Assembly: GCF_904063055.1 (NCBI RefSeq)
Contig: NZ_CAJFCN010000004.1
Coordinates: 62,001 to 126,000, forward strand
Origin: Pseudomonas paracarnis
GTDB lineage: Bacteria > Pseudomonadota > Gammaproteobacteria > Pseudomonadales > Pseudomonadaceae
Direction: 5' to 3'
Length of the DNA: 64,000 nt
The notes beneath the pieces were generated by a model. That model was given only the letters and a program-made list of their open reading frames with translations, ran no database searches and was not told where the DNA came from. Below, piece after piece: positions 1 to 6,738 of this stretch (its first letter is position 1; each line of letters starts with the position of its first letter). The translations under genes were made by a program, and so were the position numbers.

Positions 1-300
1 CTTATCCAACATGCCCTGCAGTCCGCAGGTACAGCCGCAGCTTCCCAAGCACAGCCGTGGGTGGAGGCTGCGCTGAAGGCTGGTGTAGAGGCCGAACCTG
101 ATCGACAGACCATTGAGTTTCTGCTGGAGCGCTTGTACCCAGACGATGCTGACCGCGAAGAAAAAACAGAAATGGCTAGAAAGAAAACTTTACGCGACAA
201 GATCCTAAGGCTCGAGAGTTTTGCCGAGCTGGCGGGGGGAGTTGCAGCTGAGCTTCGTGAGAAGCTAGACACCAATCTGAGTACTCAAAAGGAACCATGA
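1..300 (+). CDS. Partial gene, product unknown (3' end)
   Basis: The reading frame is open from the first base of the window and stops at TGA 298-300, so only the last 99 residues of a longer protein are visible. The visible part is helical and charged, with the segment RLYPDDADREEKTEMARKK followed by an amphipathic KILRLESFAELAGGVAAEL stretch. I do not recognise a family. It precedes an IS66 remnant and may lie just outside, or at the left end of, the cargo block. Confidence 0.5.
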   Translation, partial: LIQHALQSAGTAAASQAQPWVEAALKAGVEAEPDRQTIEFLLERLYPDDADREEKTEMARKKTLRDKILRLESFAELAGGVAAELREKLDTNLSTQKEP

Positions 301-397
301 TCTGCATGGTCGCTGACGCAGGATCAAATCAGCGCTCACATCGTTTATGTGAGCCGCTTTCATAGACTGGAGATGTCTACGGTGTCGGGGGCAGTCC

Positions 398-526
398 ATG
401 ATCCAGTCGGCCAAGCTCAATGGGCATGATGTGTATACCTATTTGAAGGATGTGCTCACGCGCCTGCCGACGCAGCGGGCAAGTGGAATTGGGGAGTCGT
501 TGCCGCATCGGTGGCCACCCGCTTAG
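398..526 (+). pseudogene. IS66-type transposase (TnpC) C-terminal remnant
   Basis: A 42-codon stretch ending in TAG translates to the typical C-terminus of IS66-family TnpC: LNGHDVYTYLKDVLTRLPTQ, then ASGIGESLPHRW. The rest of the roughly 500-residue transposase is absent, as are recognisable IS66 ends, so this is a fossil of an insertion. A sister fragment in the same orientation lies at 32033-32125, outside the attachment site at the other end of the visible island. Confidence 0.8.
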
Positions 527-679
527 TTGCGCAAGCAAGAAGGGGGGCCCGGACGCTTATTCGAACTCGAGAGGTACGATCACTGCACAAGTGATGGCCT
601 TTGGCTAGAATGCCCCCACCCAGAACAGGGCTGGCGACTTCGTGATACACGTTGCTACCCCGAATACAAGGAAGACTCT

Positions 680-2452
680 ATGCCCATGATCGCCAATGAC
701 CCCACTACCCAGCTTGCATTCTCTGTATATGAGAACAAGGGAGTCTACGCGTTACTCCTAGGCTCAGGAGTATCCCGCGCCGCCGGTATACCGACCGGCT
801 GGGAGATCACAATGGAGCTAGTCAAGCGTGCCGGTATTGCCTCAGGTGTCGGCGAGCAAGAGGATTGGTATGCTTGGTATCGAGGTCAGACAGGAGAGCA
901 GCCTAACTATTCCACGCTGCTGGAGACCTTAGCGGGCACGCAGAGCGAACGCAGAGCCATTGTGCAGAGCTTCCTGGAGCCTACAGCCCAAGAGCTGGAG
1001 GACGGTTTAAAAGTACCCACCAGGGCTCATCGAGCTATCGCAGAAATGGTGCGTGCTGGACACGTGCGGGTCATCGTGACCACCAACTTCGACAGGCTGA
1101 TGGAAAACGCACTGCGTGATGCAGGCATCGAGCCCACGATCGTGAGTTCGGTCGATACCCTGGCAGGAGCAGAACCGCTCACCCATTCCCAGTGCTTCAT
1201 CCTCAAAATCCATGGCGATTACAAGGACGCCCGGATTCTAAATACGGATGTTGAACTGGGCGACTACCCCACTGAATTCAACGATCTGCTCGACAGAATA
1301 ATCGATGAGTTCGGGTTGATCGTCGCCGGCTGGTCAGGAGAATGGGATCACGCCCTGAGGGCTGCGTTTCTACGCGCCCCTTCCCGACGCTACCCAACCT
1401 ACTGGCTCGCCCGAGGAGGTGTATCTGAGCGCGCCCAAGAGTTGGTCGCACGACGCCGCGCTTCGGTGGTTAGTGGGACTGATGCGGATACGTTCTTCGA
1501 TGCTCTTAACCTGAAGCTTGAGACCATTCAAAAATTCCGCCAGTCCAATCCGGCGAGCGTCGAGCTGATGATCGCCATGGCAAAACGCTTCATGGACCGG
1601 CCTGAACACAGAATCCAGCTCGACGACCTAGTCACGGCTCAAACTCGACAGAGTATTGCTGATTTTTCACCTCTATTTGCAGGACAGGGTGACGTGAGAG
1701 CCCAGGTGTTCAGTGATTGGGTTCCAGAGTACGAGGCTATCGCAGAACCAATCGCACGCCTTGCGTCAGTGCTAGGCCGATGGGGCACAGGTGATGAGCT
1801 GAGTCTCGTACTGGATGCCGTTAAAGGGCTATATGCCGAAGCTCATAGGCAGCAGGCTGGCTATACCCACTGGCTCGCCCTGAAGAACTACCCAGCTGCG
1901 TTGGTCGTTCTTGGCTATTCACTGGGCCTGACCCGTGCAAATCGCCTTGACGTTCTATATAGCCTGCTCAACTCAACCGTCATTAACCGCCGTGAGCAAC
2001 CAGGATTGATTGGTTATGAGTTGTCACCGTTCTATTTAGAGGCCGGCAACGGACTGCTGGCGCACTGGAAAACCTTAGAGGATCAGAGCAACGCTCGTAC
2101 ACCGCTATCCAATCGCCTGGCCAGCCTCATTACCTGTAAATGGGCCCCCTCGTTCGCCGGAGTGCAGGATCCCGAGCTGCTGTACGAGCGTTTCGAGTTT
2201 CTGAACCTGCTGTTCTTCGCTCAAGCGAACGGCGTCAATGAAGAAGAGCTAAATAATCGAATACAGCAGAGTCAATTTCGAAACATCGCGATGGGCCGTC
2301 TGTCGTGGCACTCGGAGACAATCTCGCGCTTTGCTCAGGAATACTCTACGGCGGAGTTCAAGGCACCCTTGCTTGCTGCCGGCTTTGCTTATGGCAGTGA
2401 GAGCTACCTCCAGCGATTCTTAGAAGGATTAGGCCGAATGAGCAGGTGGTAA
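680..2452 (+). CDS. SIR2-domain protein, probable NADase defence effector
   Basis: Protein of 590 residues. The N-terminal ~230 residues carry SIR2 hallmarks: the nucleotide-binding loop GSGVSRAAGIPTG (28-40), TTNFDRL with N136 and D138, and KIHGD with the candidate catalytic H178. The C-terminal ~330 residues are helical and unassigned and could be a sensor. SIR2 domains in phage-defence proteins (Thoeris ThsA, DSR, SIR2-pAgo) deplete NAD+; that role here is inferred from family and context. The ATG at 680 is chosen because AAGGA sits 7 nt upstream and homology begins just after it; an upstream in-frame start at 527 would add 51 residues read from the IS66-adjacent junk. No obvious partner gene overlaps it. 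Confidence 0.8.
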   Translation: MPMIANDPTTQLAFSVYENKGVYALLLGSGVSRAAGIPTGWEITMELVKRAGIASGVGEQEDWYAWYRGQTGEQPNYSTLLETLAGTQSERRAIVQSFLEPTAQELEDGLKVPTRAHRAIAEMVRAGHVRVIVTTNFDRLMENALRDAGIEPTIVSSVDTLAGAEPLTHSQCFILKIHGDYKDARILNTDVELGDYPTEFNDLLDRIIDEFGLIVAGWSGEWDHALRAAFLRAPSRRYPTYWLARGGVSERAQELVARRRASVVSGTDADTFFDALNLKLETIQKFRQSNPASVELMIAMAKRFMDRPEHRIQLDDLVTAQTRQSIADFSPLFAGQGDVRAQVFSDWVPEYEAIAEPIARLASVLGRWGTGDELSLVLDAVKGLYAEAHRQQAGYTHWLALKNYPAALVVLGYSLGLTRANRLDVLYSLLNSTVINRREQPGLIGYELSPFYLEAGNGLLAHWKTLEDQSNARTPLSNRLASLITCKWAPSFAGVQDPELLYERFEFLNLLFFAQANGVNEEELNNRIQQSQFRNIAMGRLSWHSETISRFAQEYSTAEFKAPLLAAGFAYGSESYLQRFLEGLGRMSRW

Positions 2453-2549
2453 AGGCACCCCAAGGCTTCCCTAAATCCAGATCATGGGTCACTGATCTCA
2501 GCGACCCGCAACCGTCAGGGTGAGCGTCGGCCGAACACATCTTGCGTGA

Positions 2550-2695
2550 TTAAGCGGATGCCCACCTAATCCATGAGGTAGGAGTGTTCACCGTTCGCTT
2601 ACACCTAAACTGCTTCCAATACGTCCCTGGTAGCACTCCGATCATCTTGCTGAATGCCTGTGTAAAGGCGGCCTCCACTAGTGGCCGCAGGCATC
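2550..2695 (-). pseudogene. AraC-family regulator C-terminal remnant
   Basis: On the minus strand the translation VEAAFTQAFSKMIGVLPGTY followed by WKQFRCKR matches the second helix-turn-helix and tail of AraC/XylS regulators. The frame stops at 2550-2552. Upstream sequence soon loses resemblance and no start is present, so this is a fragment. The surrounding 2453-2949 stretch holds no convincing intact gene. Confidence 0.45.
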
Positions 2696-2949
2696 GGCTG
2701 CACGACCGGTTGGCCTTGCTGCATACGTCAGGCTTGGCGCATGATCAAGATCACGTGGCCGGGCGAGATAACAGTCAGTTCTTGGAGGTGCTTGGAGAAG
2801 GCCGAGCGCGATAGGCCGGTCACGGAATACATGACTGGGCGGACTGCTGTGGGGGGAGCGGAAAAGAGGAAGTGCAGGAAGTTATATTGGGCAAGGATGA
2901 GATGAGCCAATCCGTATAGTTTAGGGCTGCTCAAAAGCCAGGGGGCAAC

Positions 2950-3264
2950 ATGATCAAAATCTTCGAAGACGATGATTCCGCATGGAAAATCCTTGTTCAT
3001 GTTCTGGAACATGGGATTGCCGGTATCGCGGGCGGCAGAATGAGCACCCGCGACAAGTTGGAAGAAGTGAAGGAGAAGGGCCGGTCAGATCGTCACCACA
3101 ATGTCGTTGCCCTTTCTACAGTTCATCATTTCTGGGGTGAGCTGGCATTCATCTATGATGAGCAAATCTATCGATTTCAAGAGGCCAAACAACTGGTGGT
3201 CGAGGCCTACGACAAGCAACTTGCCGCCAAGGGCATTTTCTATGATACCTATCCTGGCAGTTAA
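2950..3264 (+). CDS. Hypothetical protein, 104 aa
   Basis: A strong AGGGGG lies 6-11 nt before the ATG. The protein is soluble and mixed alpha: an acidic start, a central basic KLEEVKEKGRSDRHHN segment, and an aromatic second half (VHHFWGELAFIYDEQIY). No signal peptide or membrane segment is seen. I do not recognise the family. It stands 70 bp before the HNH endonuclease on the same strand and may be co-transcribed with it. Confidence 0.6.
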   Translation: MIKIFEDDDSAWKILVHVLEHGIAGIAGGRMSTRDKLEEVKEKGRSDRHHNVVALSTVHHFWGELAFIYDEQIYRFQEAKQLVVEAYDKQLAAKGIFYDTYPGS

Positions 3265-3334
3265 CTAGGGCAGCTTTGCGCCTTGTGCGTACGTTACCAT
3301 CGGACGCTTGAAACTATAGGGAGCAGCGGCAGAC

Positions 3335-4420
3335 ATGGCGCGTTTATTTCAGATTGTTTCTGATGATGGTAATCCAATCGACGCGCACTTCGGGATCGAG
3401 TCGGACGAGATTGTATTCCACAGTCGTGGCGGTACCAAAGGTAAGGGCGCGATCAATTCCGAATATGCTCTAGGGCTTTCTGTTTTACTGACCAGGTTGA
3501 AGCGGGCTTCGTTTGCAGTAGAACTCGTCTGGGTTGATAGCAGCCGCGTTCAAGGCATTCCCATTTCTCAGCGAACGATACTGACCTCGGAGGAGGGCCT
3601 GGTGCCTGTTGATCAGGTTGTGAAAGTCCTTTCCAGTCGAATGAAGGCCATTGGCCGATCGTCCTCTGAGTCCTCGGGAGGCAACTCCACTCGACGCATT
3701 CGGATGAAGATATCTGGGGGCAATGCTCAGGCATTAAGTCTCGCGCTTGGTGGTATTCCTGTAGCTAAAAATCTACGAAGCCTCGATCGGCTTCCGGTTG
3801 AAGTGCTTCGTGGAGTCACCGCCGAGCATATATGGCGTGCTGTCCAGGACCTGATCAGAGGAATTGATTCACCTGGCTTTGCTGAGTCAACCGATTACGA
3901 CCTGATCGTTGATGAAAATCTCCGTTTGCCACCGAAGGCGGTATTTGGCTTAGCTGCTACACGCGCTTTGGGATTTCAGATACTGCCAAAACATTTCATC
4001 GCTGGCGTTAGCAGCGTCTGTTTTCAAATCCTGGAAGGTGCTGGCTTCCGTATAGTGCCCAAAGGTGCCTTGATAGCTGATCCCGCACTGCCAACACTGA
4101 ATGAAGATCGATTATGGACTGAGGGGCAGCCCAGGCTCGTAGCTCATCTACGGAAGGAGCGCGCCCCAGGTTTGTCGATTGCCAAGAAAGCTGAATTCAA
4201 GAAGAACCACGGACGACTCTATTGCGAGCGCTGCAAAATTGATCCGGTTGAAGCTTACGGCGCCGATAACGGAGAGGCCTGCATCGAGGTACACCATCGG
4301 ACCGTGCAGGTTGCGCAAATGGCGGCAGGGCATCTGACAAGCCTGGAGGATTTACAATGCCTCTGCGCGAATTGCCACCGGGTTGTACATCGTGAACTGA
4401 GTGTTGGAAAGGAGAACTAA
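3335..4420 (+). CDS. HNH endonuclease, McrA-like candidate
   Basis: Protein of 361 residues. The last ~75 residues form an HNH nuclease fold with zinc-binding cysteines: CERC, the catalytic-type EVHHR, then CANCHRVVH. The preceding ~280 residues lack a recognised catalytic motif and may recognise DNA. This plan, a recognition region plus C-terminal HNH, is that of McrA-like modification-dependent (type IV) restriction enzymes. No methyltransferase gene is adjacent, which fits a stand-alone enzyme. It lies in a block with SIR2, phosphatase and CHAT genes, supporting a defence role by inference only. Confidence 0.75.
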   Translation: MARLFQIVSDDGNPIDAHFGIESDEIVFHSRGGTKGKGAINSEYALGLSVLLTRLKRASFAVELVWVDSSRVQGIPISQRTILTSEEGLVPVDQVVKVLSSRMKAIGRSSSESSGGNSTRRIRMKISGGNAQALSLALGGIPVAKNLRSLDRLPVEVLRGVTAEHIWRAVQDLIRGIDSPGFAESTDYDLIVDENLRLPPKAVFGLAATRALGFQILPKHFIAGVSSVCFQILEGAGFRIVPKGALIADPALPTLNEDRLWTEGQPRLVAHLRKERAPGLSIAKKAEFKKNHGRLYCERCKIDPVEAYGADNGEACIEVHHRTVQVAQMAAGHLTSLEDLQCLCANCHRVVHRELSVGKEN

Positions 4421-4586
4421 ATTTTCTGGGTTGGGAAGCTGCTTGTGGTCAGGGGTTGATAACCGGTCCCTGCCGGCACTTAGAGAGCTACTACGGGTTG
4501 GCAGAGATGACGGGAAAAGGTCTGCTCTCGGCCAAGAGCGGTCAGTCGACTGATCAGGTGGAGACGGCCCAGATGCGGACATAACA

Positions 4587-4910
4587 TCAGGAGGATAAAT
4601 AACGCCCGACTCTCGCTTCCAGCAGCTTGATCAAAGCAGGTGCCATATATTCGTAATCATCCGAAATATTCAAACAGATGATACGTTTATTGGCCAATGC
4701 CGAGGTGAAGCGAGCAGTCAGTTTCTTTCGATGGATTTGCTCCATAACAAAAATGAGATCGGCCCACCCTAGAATCTCCTGGCTTACAGGCACATCCGCA
4801 TCGTTATTGACACCAGCCGATGCTGTCTCAACTCCCGGCCAATCAGCAAAAAGTTGCTCGGCGGTCGGGCTACGTAGGCGGTTTTTGCCGCAGATGAACA
4901 ACACATTCAA
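4587..4910 (-). CDS. Low-molecular-weight protein tyrosine phosphatase-like
   Basis: Protein of 107 residues, short for the family (about 140-160). The N-terminus carries the phosphate-binding loop C-x5-R as ICGKNRLRSPTAEQ, with nucleophile C7 and R13. An acidic pair in ISDDYEYM (about 80) is the likely general-acid region. Small phosphatases of this branch often sit in genomic islands next to restriction or defence genes. It is convergent with the HNH gene. The substrate is unknown. Confidence 0.75.
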   Translation of the reverse strand: MNVLFICGKNRLRSPTAEQLFADWPGVETASAGVNNDADVPVSQEILGWADLIFVMEQIHRKKLTARFTSALANKRIICLNISDDYEYMAPALIKLLEARVGRYLSS

Positions 4911-5128
4911 AGTGGATTAGCTCCATACTGTTCCGGGAATCCGAAGCTCAGGTTCGGACACGTTGACATACTCAGAGCGTAGCTTCTGGGAATAAAGGAA
5001 TGTGTCCGTTCTGGCCGATTATTGCCTGACAACAAGGGCTGCTATCGACGTTCTCTGCCAGTCGCGCGAGACAGAAAGCGACCTAATATAGATAGTCCAT
5101 GTCGATCGCAACAAACTGTCGCGATGAA
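4911..5128. other. Intergenic, degenerate repeat sequence
   Basis: No gene is seen in these 218 bp. They hold pieces of an island-type intergenic repeat (TTCTGGCCGAT... and the GTCGCGCGAGACAGAAAGCG segment at 5061-5083), a variant of which recurs at 5499-5522 on the other side of the small gene at 5129-5398. Confidence 0.5.
5061..5083 (+). repeat. Short direct repeat, left copy
   Basis: Segment containing CGAGACAGAAAGCGACC. It recurs at 5499-5522 as CGAGAGGCAGAAAGCGACC, so the two copies bracket the 89-residue gene at 5129-5398. They look like remnants of a dispersed intergenic repeat. Confidence 0.5.
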
Positions 5129-5398
5129 TTACTCCCGGGATTGCAAGCGCTCGATGGCTTCGAGAAGCTGGCCGTTGAAGTACTCGGTTTCATCTCGTTC
5201 CTGATCTTTCATGCGGCGCTTCGCTTCAATCAGCAAGTGTTCCGTCGCGATGTTCTGATTCAAAAAAGTAGCGACCATAAGATCATTCAAACTCTTTAGA
5301 GGTGTGTCCCATGCTTCCCTGCAACGCTGAATGAGTCCTGTGGGGGTATCGCCACTCCATGGACCTAAAATATCCGACACTGCCAGGGTGGAGGTCAT
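5129..5398 (-). CDS. Hypothetical protein, 89 aa
   Basis: The ATG at 5398 has AAAGG about 6 nt upstream and is preferred to an in-frame start at 5524. The protein is helical and acidic, with no signal peptide: a PWSGDTPTGLIQRCREAW segment, then a charged C-terminal helix rich in E, K and R (EAKRRMKDQERDETEY). Family not recognised. It is on the same strand as, and 278 bp downstream of, the MBL gene, so it could be a distal member of the FRG-CHAT-MBL unit, but the flanking repeats suggest separate acquisition. Confidence 0.6.
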   Translation of the reverse strand: MTSTLAVSDILGPWSGDTPTGLIQRCREAWDTPLKSLNDLMVATFLNQNIATEHLLIEAKRRMKDQERDETEYFNGQLLEAIERLQSRE

Positions 5399-5498
5399 GA
5401 GGCTGCCTTTGAGAGAAATTGAAGAGCTGGTAATTTCGCACGCTCGGGAGATTGATGAATAGCGAAATCGACCGACAGCTTCTGGCCGCTTTCTGAAC

Positions 5499-5522
5499 GT
5501 CGCGAGAGGCAGAAAGCGACCC
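5499..5522 (+). repeat. Short direct repeat, right copy
   Basis: Contains CGAGAGGCAGAAAGCGACC, the partner of 5061-5083. Confidence 0.5.
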
Positions 5523-5676
5523 ATAGATGCCGGTCGGAATCGCTACTAACAAGAATTGCTTGAACCTGACAATTTGCAATTTCGCCGGCTATTAGACATA
5601 AGCCACACCCCGGCAAATCAAGCGCAAACGCCAAATTTTCCTACAGACTCTCCAGCACCCAATAAAGAGTCACGTG

Positions 5677-6723
5677 CTAGAGCAAAACATCCACAAATCG
5701 CTCTCCCCCCTTCGGGTACCGTGTATTGAAATCAGGCCAATTTGCTGGTCTGAACTGCCAGTTCCCTGGCCAGCCTTCAGAATAATTGAAAAAAATCTCA
5801 GGGTTGTCATGCCGAGCAACCAGCCGCTCGATCAAAGCATGATCAGGGTGTTTGTGCATCTTTCCGCTCGTGCTGATCAGAAATTTCCTGCACCCGAGCA
5901 TATCCAGCAGAGGTTTGTCCGTGTTGCCCTTGCTGCCATGATGAGAAACCTTCAGTAGGTCAATCGATTCTTTACCAGGCAAGCACATCGCAAGACCCCT
6001 CTTGATCACATCAGAGAATGCATCTGCAGCGAGAAGTACACGTTTCTTGTCGAACGTAAGAAGCAACGCAATGCTGCTTCTATTCGGCACTGATGTGTCG
6101 GACACAAAAGTAACGCCTCCGTTTAGAGAGAATCGCTTCGGAGGCCATGTCTCGTTGCGCCCAAGTAAGTCCCTAGGAGCGGATTCCGAATCCGATGGTG
6201 GTATCGCCGGATCGGTCCAATGTCTCGCTAAAGCCGTCAACCCATCCTGATCCGGTGACAGGACCCTTACCTCAAGTCCTCCTCGCAAAGAGGCTGCATT
6301 AGAAGATTGAACGATAGCAGCGTCGTTGTAGCCATTTTGCTGATTCCGAAAGCTTGCGTTCCATGAAAGCCCGTGACTGCGAATTAGCTCAGTTAGCGTA
6401 TCGCCCTCACGGGGCCCAAGGATGTCCGAAGGTATTAGATGATGATGACCGTTGAACCATACTTCACCAATATCAAGCCAGTCAGGCATATCCTCTAGCA
6501 ACTCAATCACCCCCTTGATGTGATCGAGGTCGTAATGGGTCACGACCAATGCCTCGAGGCGAATTCGGCCTCCAACGCATTCGGACTTCAGCACGGACTT
6601 CACAATTTGCAATGACCCGGACGGGCCACCGTCCACAAGCAGATGGTAGAGCTGTTCGTCCATACCGTAGCTGACCAGTAATGAGTCACCGTGTTCAACT
6701 TGAATTGACCTGACACGAAACAT
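5677..6723 (-). CDS. ComEC-type MBL-fold hydrolase of FRG-CHAT-MBL operon
   Basis: Protein of 348 residues without signal peptide or membrane segments. Metallo-beta-lactamase motifs are present: THYDLDH (H63, D65, D67, H68) for metal binding, a later LLAADA aspartate, and the SHHGS signature typical of the ComEC/Rec2 C-terminal branch. Members hydrolyse phosphodiester or related bonds; the substrate is not known. It starts only 15 bp after the CHAT gene stop, so translation is probably coupled. In this context it is likely an effector or processing enzyme acting with the CHAT protease (inference). Confidence 0.8.
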   Translation of the reverse strand: MFRVRSIQVEHGDSLLVSYGMDEQLYHLLVDGGPSGSLQIVKSVLKSECVGGRIRLEALVVTHYDLDHIKGVIELLEDMPDWLDIGEVWFNGHHHLIPSDILGPREGDTLTELIRSHGLSWNASFRNQQNGYNDAAIVQSSNAASLRGGLEVRVLSPDQDGLTALARHWTDPAIPPSDSESAPRDLLGRNETWPPKRFSLNGGVTFVSDTSVPNRSSIALLLTFDKKRVLLAADAFSDVIKRGLAMCLPGKESIDLLKVSHHGSKGNTDKPLLDMLGCRKFLISTSGKMHKHPDHALIERLVARHDNPEIFFNYSEGWPGNWQFRPANWPDFNTRYPKGGERFVDVLL

Positions 6724-6738
6724 GACCTACTCCTGAGT

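Noticed and set aside
2728..3012. Minus-strand frame of 94 residues with an HTH-like GLSRSAFSKHLQEL
   Set aside because: Overlaps the start and ribosome site of the better-supported plus-strand gene at 2950; possibly a decayed gene, but not strong enough to list.
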